Below are positions 1 to 9,741 of a stretch of 56,888 bases of DNA, one piece after another. Made by a program: the position numbers and the translations under genes. Every line of letters starts with the position of its first letter. Positions within the stretch are counted from its first letter, which is position 1. The stretch lies in assembly GCA_002419285.1 (NCBI GenBank), contig DIFU01000077.1:1-56888 (forward strand), given 5' to 3'. This DNA is from Prolixibacteraceae bacterium UBA5740 (lineage in GTDB: Bacteria > Bacteroidota > Bacteroidia > Bacteroidales > Prolixibacteraceae). A model generated the notes under the pieces. That model did no database searches, was not told where the DNA came from, and saw only the letters and a program-made list of their open reading frames with translations.

Positions 1-57
1 GATCTTGATTCATGTTCAGACTTTCTTTAGGCTAAGGTTTAAAAGTTAATTATACAC

Positions 58-90
58 AAAAAGAGGCTACCCAATATGGGCAGCCTCTTT
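58..90 (-). terminator. Intrinsic terminator downstream of nifJ
   Basis: AAAGAGGCT at 60-68 pairs with AGCCTCTTT at 82-90, extended by CCC (70-72) with GGG (78-80) around an AATAT loop. Read on the minus strand the stem is followed by a short T-rich tail. It lies about 60 bases past the nifJ stop, so it most likely ends the nifJ transcript. Confidence 0.75.
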
Positions 91-153
91 AATAATCCTT
101 CAAGATCAATAGATTTTTTTATCGTATAGAATCCTTCAGGCAAATTGCATCCA

Positions 154-3100
154 TTACTCAAACTGCATGTTAGCCATACGCTTGTAGTAATTATATCTCC
201 ATTTGGCATTCTCTTCGGCCGAAGCAAACAAAATGGTTGCTTCTTCAGGGAATGATTTTTTCAGGGAAGTGTAACGTACTTCACCATTCAGGAACGACTG
301 GAATTTCGACCAATCAGGTTCTTTTGAGTCGAGCTGGAATGGGTTCTTACCCTGTTCTTCAAGCCTTGGATCGTAACGGTATAGTGACCAATAACCAGCT
401 TCCACTGCCCTTTTCATTTCCTCCTGTGACTGACCCATGCTGTTTCTCAGTCCATGCGCAATACAGGGAGAATAGGCAATGACTATTGATGGTCCGGGAT
501 ACTCCTCTGCCTCGCGAATAGCTTTAAGATATTGCAACTGATTTGCTCCCATTGCCACCTGAGCAACATAAATATATCCGTAAGACATCAGCATGGTACC
601 CAAATCCTTTTTCCGGATCTTCTTGCCGGATGCAGCAAATTTAGCAACTGCCCCAACAGGTGTAGCTTTGGATGATTGTCCACCTGTATTGGAGTAAACT
701 TCGGTATCCAAAACGAGGACATTAATATCCTGCCCACTTGCCAACACATGGTCAAGGCCTCCAAAACCGATATCATATGCCCATCCGTCACCTCCGAAAA
801 CCCAGATTGATTTCTTAATCAGGTATTGCTTCAGAGAGAGAATGATCTGAGCATATTCTTCGGTCCTTCCGGTCAGAACTCCGATTACCTTGTTGGAGGT
901 CTCCTCAGATTTTTTAGCATCATATTTGGTCTCCATCCAATTCCGGAATGCAGACTCAACTTCTGCGGGTACACCATCCTTCATGGCATTTTCCATTACC
1001 ATGGAAATCCGGTCTCTCTGTGCCGAGACACCTTCAGCCATACCAAAACCATACTCTGCATTATCTTCGAAGAGAGAATTCGCCCAAGCGGGACCACGAC
1101 CGGAATCATTATTCTTGCGATAAGGAGTCGCAGGAGCAGAACCACCATAAATTGAAGAGCAACCGGTAGCATTGGCCACCATCATTCTTTCACCAAAGAG
1201 TTGGGTTACCAGTTTCACATGAGGAGTTTCGCCGCAACCAGCACAAGCACCTGAGAATTCGAACAATGGCTGAGCAAACTGTGAATTCTTCACATTTTGC
1301 ATTTTGTCAGGCAAATTCTCTTTGGTTTTGACGTTTTTCACCATGTAATCCCATCTTTCAATCTCGTCGTGCTGGGTATCCAATGGTACCATTTCAAGTG
1401 ATTTCACTTTCGAAGGACAAACATCAGCGCAGTTTCCACAACCGGTACAATCAAGAACACTTACCTGAATTCTGAAAGAAAGACCAGGGAATGTTTTAGA
1501 GGGAGTTGCTTCCCGAAGGTCAGTACCTTCAGGGACATTAGATGCTTCATCAGCTGATAACAGGAATGGACGAATAGCTGCGTGAGGACAAACATAGGCG
1601 CACTGGTTACACTGGATACAGTTATCGGCATGCCAGGTAGGTACATTGACAGCGATACCGCGTTTTTCATATTCAGCCGTACCTGCTTCGAAGGTGCCAT
1701 CTTCATATCCTGCAAACATTGAAACAGGAAGTTCATCCCCTTTCTGGGCGTTGATAACGTCGACGAACTTCGAAATATATTTTGGACGCAACTGATCGCT
1801 GACTTCGTCAGTGTTCAGTTTAATGTTTTTCCATTCAGATGGCACATCAACCTTCACAACATTCTCGCCACCAGCGTCTATTGCTGCGAAGTTCATGTTT
1901 ACTACCTGTTCTCCTTTGCGGCCATAACTCTTGACAACTGCCTTTTTCATTTCCTTGACTGCAAGGTCATAAGGAATCACATTGGTGATTTTGAAGAAGG
2001 CCGCTTGCATGATGGTATTGGTACGTGTTCCAAGTCCAAGATCCTCACCTAGTTTGGTACCGTTAATAATATAGAAATTGATATTATTCTCGGCCAAATA
2101 TTTTTTCATTTGGTCGGGAAGTCTCTTCCTGGTCTCTTCCACATCCCAGATAGAGTTCAACAGGAATGAACCACCTTTCTTAAGACCTTTCAATACATCA
2201 TATAGGTTTATATATGCAGGAACGTGGCAGGCAACAAAGTCAGGCGTAGTCACCAGGTAAGTTGAACGAATAGGCTTGTCACCAAAGCGAAGATGAGAAC
2301 AGGTAAACCCACCCGATTTCTTGGAGTCGTACTGGAAATAACCCTGGCAATATTTATCGGTTTCCTCACCAATAATTTTAATCGAGTTTTTATTGGCTCC
2401 TACAGTACCATCAGAACCCAGGCCATAGAATTTTGCCTGATAGGTTCCCTTGGGGGTGATGTCAATTTCATCCTTAAGAGGAAGTGATTTAAAAGTTACA
2501 TCATCAACAATTCCGATGGTGAAACCATTCTTGGGCTCCCGCATTTCAAGATTTTCGAAGACTGCAAGTATCTGGGACGGTGTGGTATCCTTTGATCCCA
2601 GACCATATCTTCCACCTACAATAACCGGAGCATTTTCCTTGCCATAGAAAATTGACCTGATATCGAGGTATAAAGGTTCACCTTCAGCACCCGGTTCTTT
2701 GGCTCTATCAAGAACAGCGATCCTTTTGACTGACTTTGGAAAAACCCTGAAGAAATATTCACTTGAGAAAGGACGGAAAAGATGAACAGTAACCAAACCA
2801 ACCTTTTTACCCTGGCTAATGAGGTAATCAATTGTTTCACGGATGGTTTCAGTCACTGAGCCCATTGCGATGATAATATTCTCGGCATCGGGTGCACCAT
2901 AATAGGTGAATGGATGGTACTGGCGTCCGGTAACTTTGGCCATTTCATTCATATAGTGCTCAACAATATCGGGCACAGCATCATAGAAACGGTTACTTGC
3001 CTCTTTCGCCTGGAAGAAAATATCCGGGTTTTGGGCAGTTCCTCTGGTAACCGGGTGTTCAGGATTAAGCGCCCGGTCACGGAAGTCCTGAATCGCCTTC

Positions 3101-3696
3101 ATGTCGACAAGAGGCAACATTTGCTCGGTTGTCAGTAATTCAACCTTTTGCAATTCGTGGGAAGTTCTGAATCCGTCAAAGAAAGCAAGGAAAGGAACCC
3201 TTGATTTCAAGGTTGCAAGATGTGCTACACCAGCAATATCCATCTCCTCCTGGACGGAACCAGCAGCAATCAAGGCAAATCCGGTCTGACGGGCAGCATA
3301 TACATCGCTATGGTCACCAAAAATGGAAAGGGCATGTCCGGCAAGAGCCCTGGCGCTGACATGGAATACGGTTGGCAAAAGCTCACCGGCAATTTTATAC
3401 ATGTTGGGAATCATCAGCAGCAATCCCTGTGATGCAGTATAAGTTGTGGTAAGTGAGCCTGATTGCAGAGCTCCATGCACGGCTCCTGAGGCTCCACCTT
3501 CGCTTTGCATTTCAGCAAGCCTGATAGGTCGACCGAACATATTGGTTTTTCCATAAGCAGCCCATTCATCAACGTACTCCGCCATGGTTGAAGAGGGAGT
3601 AATCGGATAAATACAAGCCACCTCACTGAACATGTAACTCATGTGCGCTGCAGCATAGTTACCGTCACAAGTAATGAATTTTTTTTCTTTTGACAT
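154..3696 (-). CDS. nifJ: Pyruvate:ferredoxin (flavodoxin) oxidoreductase
   Basis: This 1180-residue single-chain enzyme oxidatively decarboxylates pyruvate to acetyl-CoA and CO2 and reduces ferredoxin or flavodoxin in the cytoplasm. The length matches the homodimeric PFOR class, in which all subunits are fused. The N-terminal pyrimidine-binding domain begins near ACIYPITPSSTMAEYVDEWA. Two 4Fe-4S motifs, CIQCNQCAYVCP near residue 694 and CTGCGNCADVCP near 752, form the ferredoxin-like domain. ACAGCGETP near 818 contributes cysteines to the proximal cluster. GDGWAYDIGFGG near 970 followed by SNTGGQSSKATP is the thiamine-diphosphate and magnesium site. All key motifs are intact. An AAA ATPase gene lies 65 bases upstream on the same strand and may or may not be co-transcribed. 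The enzyme indicates anaerobic or microaerobic pyruvate metabolism. Confidence 0.97.
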   Translation of the reverse strand: MSKEKKFITCDGNYAAAHMSYMFSEVACIYPITPSSTMAEYVDEWAAYGKTNMFGRPIRLAEMQSEGGASGAVHGALQSGSLTTTYTASQGLLLMIPNMYKIAGELLPTVFHVSARALAGHALSIFGDHSDVYAARQTGFALIAAGSVQEEMDIAGVAHLATLKSRVPFLAFFDGFRTSHELQKVELLTTEQMLPLVDMKAIQDFRDRALNPEHPVTRGTAQNPDIFFQAKEASNRFYDAVPDIVEHYMNEMAKVTGRQYHPFTYYGAPDAENIIIAMGSVTETIRETIDYLISQGKKVGLVTVHLFRPFSSEYFFRVFPKSVKRIAVLDRAKEPGAEGEPLYLDIRSIFYGKENAPVIVGGRYGLGSKDTTPSQILAVFENLEMREPKNGFTIGIVDDVTFKSLPLKDEIDITPKGTYQAKFYGLGSDGTVGANKNSIKIIGEETDKYCQGYFQYDSKKSGGFTCSHLRFGDKPIRSTYLVTTPDFVACHVPAYINLYDVLKGLKKGGSFLLNSIWDVEETRKRLPDQMKKYLAENNINFYIINGTKLGEDLGLGTRTNTIMQAAFFKITNVIPYDLAVKEMKKAVVKSYGRKGEQVVNMNFAAIDAGGENVVKVDVPSEWKNIKLNTDEVSDQLRPKYISKFVDVINAQKGDELPVSMFAGYEDGTFEAGTAEYEKRGIAVNVPTWHADNCIQCNQCAYVCPHAAIRPFLLSADEASNVPEGTDLREATPSKTFPGLSFRIQVSVLDCTGCGNCADVCPSKVKSLEMVPLDTQHDEIERWDYMVKNVKTKENLPDKMQNVKNSQFAQPLFEFSGACAGCGETPHVKLVTQLFGERMMVANATGCSSIYGGSAPATPYRKNNDSGRGPAWANSLFEDNAEYGFGMAEGVSAQRDRISMVMENAMKDGVPAEVESAFRNWMETKYDAKKSEETSNKVIGVLTGRTEEYAQIILSLKQYLIKKSIWVFGGDGWAYDIGFGGLDHVLASGQDINVLVLDTEVYSNTGGQSSKATPVGAVAKFAASGKKIRKKDLGTMLMSYGYIYVAQVAMGANQLQYLKAIREAEEYPGPSIVIAYSPCIAHGLRNSMGQSQEEMKRAVEAGYWSLYRYDPRLEEQGKNPFQLDSKEPDWSKFQSFLNGEVRYTSLKKSFPEEATILFASAEENAKWRYNYYKRMANMQFE

Positions 3697-3761
3697 GATT
3701 CAAACTGATTGGTTATAATTTTAATATTTGTTCTGGTTTAAAAAATAAGGTCATAAACAGG

Positions 3762-4937
3762 TCAATACAGGAATCCCATCAACCAAAGGGGAATTTTCTT
3801 TCCTTCCCCGATTTCTACCATATCAGCAGCGGCATATGCATCACCGCTGGCTTCAGTTTTTCTACCCCCTACAAGGAAATTATACTGATGATTTATCGTG
3901 AAATCTGCAACACTGCTGCTTTTAATGTCATAACGACTTCCCACCTGATTATAAAAGAATGTATGACGCAAATTCACAGAGTCAGTGTTCTCAGGCATAA
4001 TGGCATATAACAGATTTGTGTTGTGCATATATACCCGTTCGGGCTTCCGGGCCTCATCCTGGTCTCCATTCATATACAAAAGCTGTATAAGCCTGGCATT
4101 CCTTAAATATTTAAGATAGTTCATCACCGTAGCTCTGGAAGTTTCGATGGCAGATGCTAATTTACTAACATTCGGCGAAAATGGGGTTTCTGAAGATATG
4201 ATATATAGCAGCTTTCTGAGCTTGGAAAGATACTTTAGCTCTACCTGATTAATGTAAGGAATGTCGATTTCCAAGGCAAGGTTAATATTTTTCAGAAGCG
4301 TGTTGACATAAAAACTCTGGTTATCCATAAAATAAGGATAATATCCGTACTTCAGGTAATCAGAGAAAAAAGCCAGCGGCTTAACCTGATCCACCACTGA
4401 TTGTGCAATTGAAACATGATTACTGATTATATCTTCGAGCGAATATGATGGAAAATCCAAACCTGTCTTATAATTAAGAAATTCCCTGAATGAAAGTCCA
4501 TCAAGATAATAAAGTTTCACTATACCATTCAAATCCGGATTCTCTTCAGCGACCCGTAAGACAGGGGATGCAGTAAAAACGATTTTTAGTCCTGGAATTT
4601 CATCAAAACACTTTCGCAACTCGGATGACCATTCGGGATATTTATTGATCTGGTCAAGAAACAGAACCTGCCCTCCCCTTTTAGAGAATTCATCTGCAAA
4701 AGAAAACAGTCGTCTTTTGGTAAAATAGAAATTGTTCAGGTTCAGATAGAGCACTGACCTGTCATTTCCGTACTCTTTTCGTATATGATCGAGGATAAAT
4801 GCCGTTTTACCGACCCCTCTGAATCCTTTAATGCAAATCAAGGGATAATCCCAATCAATACGACTGATTAACTGCCGTTCCAGGTATTGACCAGGACTTT
4901 CGAGCAGAGTATTATGAAGGTGATATAAAAAGTCCAA
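3762..4937 (-). CDS. AAA_14-type ATPase (DUF4143-like family)
   Basis: A 391-residue cytoplasmic ATPase. The Walker A loop is GFRGVGKT near residues 39-46 and the Walker B is VLFLDQINKY near 90-99. A sensor-like FTASP follows, then a winged-helix-like stretch (KLASAIETSRATVMNYLKYL) and a C-terminal region that in relatives forms a PD-(D/E)XK-like fold. Here that C-terminus keeps ADFTINH but then reads LVGGRK, where a nuclease would be expected to show an acidic residue followed by a lysine, so nuclease activity is doubtful. Proteins of this build are common orphan genes in Bacteroidota and their physiological role is unknown. It sits between rho, which has its own terminator, and nifJ. No toxin, transposase or partner gene is adjacent. 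Confidence 0.8.
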   Translation of the reverse strand: MDFLYHLHNTLLESPGQYLERQLISRIDWDYPLICIKGFRGVGKTAFILDHIRKEYGNDRSVLYLNLNNFYFTKRRLFSFADEFSKRGGQVLFLDQINKYPEWSSELRKCFDEIPGLKIVFTASPVLRVAEENPDLNGIVKLYYLDGLSFREFLNYKTGLDFPSYSLEDIISNHVSIAQSVVDQVKPLAFFSDYLKYGYYPYFMDNQSFYVNTLLKNINLALEIDIPYINQVELKYLSKLRKLLYIISSETPFSPNVSKLASAIETSRATVMNYLKYLRNARLIQLLYMNGDQDEARKPERVYMHNTNLLYAIMPENTDSVNLRHTFFYNQVGSRYDIKSSSVADFTINHQYNFLVGGRKTEASGDAYAAADMVEIGEGKKIPLWLMGFLY

Positions 4938-5120
4938 AATCGTATGTTTTTATCCTCAACAAAAATAACCAGCTTTCTGAAATTTTTGTCATCCCTGGAT
5001 TACAAAATACGATTATGATTGCAATTTATAATTAGTAAAAATAAGTGCTTTATTGAGGCCTTACAATGACACAATTCAATTCTATCCCCAAATAGTCATC
5101 ATGAGCGCCACAAAAAGCAA

Positions 5121-5148
5121 AGAGGCTAACCCCTTTGGAATAGCCTCT
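5121..5148 (-). terminator. Intrinsic terminator downstream of rho
   Basis: AGAGGCTA (5121-5128) pairs perfectly with TAGCCTCT (5141-5148) across a 12-base loop. On the minus strand the stem is followed by TTGCTTTTTG. It lies 25 bases past the rho stop codon and separates rho from the AAA ATPase gene. Confidence 0.75.
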
Positions 5149-5172
5149 CTATAAATGAACATTATACTAAGT

Positions 5173-7158
5173 CTAAGAATCTGCATTCATGGAAATCAGG
5201 AATTCCTCCATTGACCGGGTCTTCATCAGTCGATCTTTCATAAACTCCATTGCTTCGAGAGAATTCATCGCACCAAGATAATTTCTAAGAATCCACATTT
5301 TATCAAGAATATATTTTGGGAAGAGCAGATCCTCACGGCGTGTACTTGATGCAGGAATATCCACAGCAGGGAATATTCTTTTATTTGAAAGTTTACGATC
5401 AAGTTGTAATTCCATGTTACCGGTTCCCTTGAATTCTTCAAAAATGACATCATCCATTTTTGATCCGGTTTCTGTCAGTGCAGTCGCCAGAATAGTCAGT
5501 GATCCACCGTCTTCAATATTTCGGGCAGCACCAAAGAATCGTTTGGGTTTTTGAAGCGCATTGGCATCCACGCCACCGGAAAGAACTTTTCCGGATGCCG
5601 GCTGCACGGTATTGTATGCCCTGGCAAGCCGGGTTATTGAGTCGAGCAAAATTACCACATCGTGTCCACACTCCACCAAACGTTTTGCCTTTTCCAGAAC
5701 CATGCCAGCGACACGTACATGCCTATCAGCCGGTTCGTCAAAAGTGGACGAAATTACTTCGGCGTTTACACTTCTGGCCATATCAGTAACCTCCTCAGGG
5801 CGCTCATCAATAAGCAAAACAATCATGTAAACTTCAGGATGGTTAGCTGAAATAGCATTGGCAATCTCTTTTAAAAGAACGGTTTTACCGGTCTTGGGCT
5901 GGGCAACGATCAATCCGCGCTGTCCCTTTCCGATCGGTGCAAACATATCAACAATCCTAGTGGAAGCATTATCGTGCCCCTTACCGGTCAATTCAAATTT
6001 CTCGTTTGGGAAGAGGGGTGTCAGGTGATCGAAAGGAATCCTGTCACGGATAAATTCGGGCGATCTTCCGTTGATTTCATGAACTTTGATAAGCGGAAAA
6101 TACTTTTCCCCTTCCTTGGGAGGGCGAATGGTCCCTTTGATAGTATCCCCTGTCTTCAAACCAAAAAGTTTAATCTGTGATTGGGACACATAAATATCAT
6201 CAGGAGAGTTCAGGTAGTTGAAGTCAGCAGAGCGCATGAACCCATAACCTTCAGGCATGATTTCCAAAACTCCCGCATTGGTGACTATTCCATCAAATTC
6301 ATAGTTTTTATCAACAGGCATTTGCTTTTCAGCAGGGCGCTCCTGTGGTCTTTCACTTGGGCGCTCTACCGGCTTTTCGCTTGGCCGGTCGTTTGGCCTG
6401 TCTGCCACCTTATCAAAAGGTTTATGCTGTTTTTGCTGGTTATCGCGCTGCTGGTTATCCCTCTTGATTTGCCAGTCAGGCTGCTTTAGCCTTCTCTGAT
6501 GACCACCCTGTTGTTGATTGACATTATTGGATTCACGCTTTTCAAAACGCTTTTTTTCTTCCTTATTCTTATCTGAAGGATTGGTCGAGGAATTTTCAGG
6601 ATCCTTTATGGAGTTTTTGGAACCATCATTAGATTCTGAATCTATGGGGTCCTGAGACACAAGTGCAGCTTTTGATTCATTTTCCTTAGCTTCCAGCTTT
6701 TTAAGCTCCGAGCTTAAATTTGCATTTGGCTTTTCACGTGTGAATTCCTGAATGATCGCCCGCAGTTGATCTCTTCGGGATACAGGTCGGTCAGATGATG
6801 ATGGAATTACTTCTTGTTCACCTGCCGGATTATTATCGGAAACTTTTTTATCTTCCCCCTTGTTGCTTTTTGGCAGGTCATTTCCGCGTTTACCTTTCTT
6901 TTTGGAAGATCCTACACCAAGGTCAGCAGGATCAACCTTGCTTAGTTTGGGAGTTTTATCACGCTTCAAAATAATCTGCTTTGCTTTTAGATCCTCTGCC
7001 TTATCACTTTGCTCTACATTATGTATAGCCTGTGCATCCAGGATCTTATAGATTAGTTCCTGTTTCTTATAGGATTCTATTCTTTTAATTTTCAACTCTT
7101 TACCTAACTCCCTCAATTCAGGAAGGAGCTTTTTGTTGAGTTCCTCAATATCGTACAT
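5173..7158 (-). CDS. rho: Transcription termination factor Rho with long disordered insertion
   Basis: Rho is the hexameric RNA-dependent ATPase and translocase that terminates transcription. At 661 residues it is far longer than the roughly 420-residue proteobacterial form. Residues 1-45 form the helical Rho N-terminal domain. Residues about 50-285 are a low-complexity charged segment rich in Lys, Asp, Ser, Asn and Gln, including a run of Arg-Pro dipeptides near 253-276. The RNA-binding OB fold follows from FDGIV (288) through the GYGFMRS motif. Walker A is AQPKTGKT near 419-426, Walker B is VVILLDS at 501-507, and the catalytic core ends with the conserved ASSTRRED stretch. Bacteroidota Rho proteins typically carry such insertions, and in Bacteroides thetaiotaomicron the disordered segment has been reported to drive condensate formation. 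The gene is divergent from rpoD. Confidence 0.97.
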   Translation of the reverse strand: MYDIEELNKKLLPELRELGKELKIKRIESYKKQELIYKILDAQAIHNVEQSDKAEDLKAKQIILKRDKTPKLSKVDPADLGVGSSKKKGKRGNDLPKSNKGEDKKVSDNNPAGEQEVIPSSSDRPVSRRDQLRAIIQEFTREKPNANLSSELKKLEAKENESKAALVSQDPIDSESNDGSKNSIKDPENSSTNPSDKNKEEKKRFEKRESNNVNQQQGGHQRRLKQPDWQIKRDNQQRDNQQKQHKPFDKVADRPNDRPSEKPVERPSERPQERPAEKQMPVDKNYEFDGIVTNAGVLEIMPEGYGFMRSADFNYLNSPDDIYVSQSQIKLFGLKTGDTIKGTIRPPKEGEKYFPLIKVHEINGRSPEFIRDRIPFDHLTPLFPNEKFELTGKGHDNASTRIVDMFAPIGKGQRGLIVAQPKTGKTVLLKEIANAISANHPEVYMIVLLIDERPEEVTDMARSVNAEVISSTFDEPADRHVRVAGMVLEKAKRLVECGHDVVILLDSITRLARAYNTVQPASGKVLSGGVDANALQKPKRFFGAARNIEDGGSLTILATALTETGSKMDDVIFEEFKGTGNMELQLDRKLSNKRIFPAVDIPASSTRREDLLFPKYILDKMWILRNYLGAMNSLEAMEFMKDRLMKTRSMEEFLISMNADS

Positions 7159-7496
7159 ACTTAATATGATTATAACTTAATGTAATTTGGAATAAATCAG
7201 GAAAAAATTTGTGAGGATTGCCAATCTGGCCTTAGAGGGCGCAATATTAACTAAAAAGTTTCGAATCAGCAAGAATTTGCAAAATTTAAAAGCTGTATTA
7301 GAACATTTTAACAAGAACTACTATTAAACTACTATTTTATCCTTTTGTCGTAAAATATTTCTAAGAATAGAAACCTAATTATCAACAAAATAATAAACGC
7401 CGCTGAATTATTCAAATTCATCTACAAGGATCTCAATTTTTTCGCTAAATTCGCACATCCGACAAAACACTAACAATTTGCACAACACATCTGGTG
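7159..7496. promoter_or_regulatory. Divergent rho / rpoD intergenic region
   Basis: This 338-base AT-rich gap separates two divergent transcription genes and holds no convincing ORF. TAAATTCG at 7446-7453 is one mismatch from the Bacteroidota -7 consensus TAnnTTTG and could serve rpoD. No good -33 TTTG lies 19 bases upstream of it, so the assignment is weak. I could not place a clear promoter for rho. Confidence 0.35.
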
Positions 7497-8363
7497 ATGA
7501 GGCAACTTAAAATTTCCAAGCAAGTAACGAACAGAGACACTTTGTCACTCGATAAATATTTGCATGAGATTGGCAAAGTGGAGTTATTGTCGGCAGAGAA
7601 TGAAGTTGAAATGGCCAAACGGATCAAGAAAGGTGACCGCCAGGCTTTCGAAACCTTAATAAAAGCCAATCTAAGATTTGTGGTTTCAGTTGCAAAGCAA
7701 TATCAGAATCAGGGACTTAGCCTTCCCGACCTAATCAATGAAGGTAATATGGGTCTGATTAAAGCTGCTGAACGTTTTGATGAAACCAGGGGTTTTAAAT
7801 TCATTTCTTATGCAGTCTGGTGGATTCGACAATCAATTCTTCAAGCTTTAGCAGAACAGGCTCGCATTGTTAGGCTCCCACTTAATAAGATTGGTTCTAT
7901 AAGCAAGATCAACAAGACTTTCACCTTATTGGAACAGGAATTCCAACGAGAACCCACCAATGAGGAAATGGCAGAAATCCTGAACACCAGCACTGAATTA
8001 ATCGAGGACTCACTTTCCATTTCCAATACGCATATGTCAATGGATGCACCTGTAGGTGACGATGAAAGCAACAACCTATACGACATTCTTTTAAATAATG
8101 ATTCACCCAGCCCCGACAACGAGCTGATCACTGGTTCACTTCGCAAGGAAATTGAACGATCACTTGCTACACTTGGGGAACGTGAAGCTGACATACTTCG
8201 ATACTATTTCGGACTCAATGGCTATCCTCCTTATACACTTGAAGAAATAGGTGACGAATTTGGTCTAACCAGGGAAAGAGTGCGGCAAATTAAGGAGAAA
8301 GCCGTTAAAAAGCTCAAAAACCAATACAGAAACCGACTATTAAGAAGTTATCTGGGGCATTAA
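7497..8363 (+). CDS. rpoD: Primary sigma-70 factor (RpoD/SigA, short form)
   Basis: A 288-residue housekeeping sigma factor that directs core RNA polymerase to Bacteroidota-type promoters. It lacks region 1.1 and begins MRQLKISKQ, as is usual for the phylum. Region 1.2 includes LDKYLHEIGK. Region 2 includes LPDLINEGNMGLIKAAERFD and the melting and -10 contact segment GFKFISYAVWWIRQ. Region 3 follows, and region 4 contains LEEIGDEFGLTRERVRQIKEKAVKKLK, the helix-turn-helix. I chose the ATG at 7497 over the GTG one codon upstream because the resulting N-terminus matches family members. The rpe gene starts 25 bases after the stop and may be co-transcribed. Confidence 0.96.
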   Translation: MRQLKISKQVTNRDTLSLDKYLHEIGKVELLSAENEVEMAKRIKKGDRQAFETLIKANLRFVVSVAKQYQNQGLSLPDLINEGNMGLIKAAERFDETRGFKFISYAVWWIRQSILQALAEQARIVRLPLNKIGSISKINKTFTLLEQEFQREPTNEEMAEILNTSTELIEDSLSISNTHMSMDAPVGDDESNNLYDILLNNDSPSPDNELITGSLRKEIERSLATLGEREADILRYYFGLNGYPPYTLEEIGDEFGLTRERVRQIKEKAVKKLKNQYRNRLLRSYLGH

Positions 8364-8388
8364 GCCTGGAAACATCAAAAACTTGTGC

Positions 8389-9042
8389 ATGGATAGAAGA
8401 ATCATTGCCCCATCCATCCTGGCTGCCAATTTCAACCAACTTGGTACCGACATTGAGATGATTAATAATAGCAGTGCCGCATGGATCCATTGTGATGTAA
8501 TGGATGGTGTATTTGTACCCAATATTTCATTTGGAATCCCAATCATAGAGCATATAAAGAAAATCGCAACAAAGCCCCTTGATGTCCATTTGATGATAAT
8601 CCATCCGGAGAATTTCATCCAGCAATTTGCAGATGCAGGTGCCGATGTCCTGACTGTCCATTATGAAACATGCCCACACTTGCATAGGACGATCCAACAA
8701 ATCAGGCTAGCCGGAGCTAAACCAAGTGTATGCCTTAACCCACACACCCCAGTATCGGTCCTCGAAAACATTATCACGGAAATTGAAATGGTTCTCTTGA
8801 TGTCAGTAAATCCGGGGTTTGGAGGGCAGAAATTCATTGAGGGCACCTACGAAAAAGTCAGACAACTACGAAATCTGATCGAACAAAAAAATCCATCTTG
8901 CCTGATAGAGGTAGATGGCGGTGTCAATCTCGATACTGGCAAACATCTTTTTGAAGCTGGTGCAAATGTGTTGGTAGCCGGAAGTTTTGTCTTTAATTCT
9001 CCGGATCCATTGGAAACTATCAGACGTTTAAATAATATCTGA
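8389..9042 (+). CDS. rpe: Ribulose-phosphate 3-epimerase
   Basis: This 217-residue cytoplasmic TIM-barrel enzyme interconverts ribulose 5-phosphate and xylulose 5-phosphate in the pentose phosphate pathway. Visible signatures are APSILAANF at the N-terminus, CDVMDGVFVPNISFG with the metal-binding His/Asp environment, VHLMI, LMSVNPGFGGQKF (phosphate-binding glycine loop) and IEVDGGVN with the catalytic aspartate. Length and motif order are normal. I start it at the ATG at 8389, giving MDRRIIAPSIL, and not at a TTG two codons earlier. It lies 25 bases after rpoD on the same strand and converges on the DJ-1 gene 12 bases downstream. Confidence 0.95.
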   Translation: MDRRIIAPSILAANFNQLGTDIEMINNSSAAWIHCDVMDGVFVPNISFGIPIIEHIKKIATKPLDVHLMIIHPENFIQQFADAGADVLTVHYETCPHLHRTIQQIRLAGAKPSVCLNPHTPVSVLENIITEIEMVLLMSVNPGFGGQKFIEGTYEKVRQLRNLIEQKNPSCLIEVDGGVNLDTGKHLFEAGANVLVAGSFVFNSPDPLETIRRLNNI

Positions 9043-9054
9043 CTGGAAAACCTT

Positions 9055-9603
9055 TCAATTATAAAGGATTTTCGAAGCGACATTTTCAGCAATTTTCTTC
9101 CCGACAAGCATCTCCACAGCCTTTAGGGAAAAGGCAATGGCATAAGCAACTCCCTTGCCGGTGAGCACATGTCCGTCCAAAACCACTCCATCTGTTAATA
9201 TTTCGGCACCTTCGAGATACTTTTCAAAGCCCGGGTAGCAAGTTGCCTTCCTGCCTTTAAGTATCCCATTAACTCCCAACACCAAGGGAGCTGCGCAAAT
9301 TGCACCTAAATATTTTTGTCTCTGGTTAAACTTACCCAAAACTGTTTTCAAGCCTTCATGGTTGTTAAGATTCATGGCCCCAGGCATTCCTCCAGGCAAA
9401 ATAATCATATCCTGGTTATCGAAATCTATATCAAAAAATGCCTTATCAGCTTCAATGGAAAGTAAATGTGAGCCACTGACGTAGAGGGTATCTCCCAAAT
9501 GACAAATGGTTACTGTAACACCTGCCCGTCGCAGAATATCAATAACCGTTACCGCTTCAATCTCTTCAAAACCTTCGGCAAGAATCACTACAACTTTTCT
9601 CAT
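9055..9603 (-). CDS. DJ-1/PfpI superfamily protein (YajL/DJ-1 clade)
   Basis: A 182-residue protein of the DJ-1/ThiJ/PfpI fold. The nucleophile elbow is visible as LGAICAAPLVLG with the reactive cysteine near residue 100. AEGFEEIEAVT near the N-terminus supplies the conserved glutamate beside that cysteine, and MIILPGGMPGAMNL is the typical fourth-strand motif. Relatives act as glyoxalases or protein/nucleotide deglycases and oxidative-stress chaperones, so a role in handling reactive aldehydes is likely, but the substrate cannot be read from sequence. It stands alone between rpe (convergent) and a terminator for the ECF sigma gene. An imperfect hairpin at 9046-9073 overlaps its stop codon and might terminate either transcript. 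Confidence 0.9.
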   Translation of the reverse strand: MRKVVVILAEGFEEIEAVTVIDILRRAGVTVTICHLGDTLYVSGSHLLSIEADKAFFDIDFDNQDMIILPGGMPGAMNLNNHEGLKTVLGKFNQRQKYLGAICAAPLVLGVNGILKGRKATCYPGFEKYLEGAEILTDGVVLDGHVLTGKGVAYAIAFSLKAVEMLVGKKIAENVASKILYN

Positions 9604-9741
9604 GCTAACAAATTATTTTGGTATTCTCAATTTCCCGCACAGGGCATTAAAACGCTAAAATGAATTATGAAACTCTTCATATTGATAAAATTAATGGAAG
9701 TTTCCGGATTTTGGCTCGGCAGTCAATACATTATCTCCTCG

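Noticed and set aside
9046..9073. Hairpin between rpe and the DJ-1 gene as a terminator
   Set aside because: The stem has mismatches and neither strand has a clear T tract, so it is mentioned only under the DJ-1 gene.
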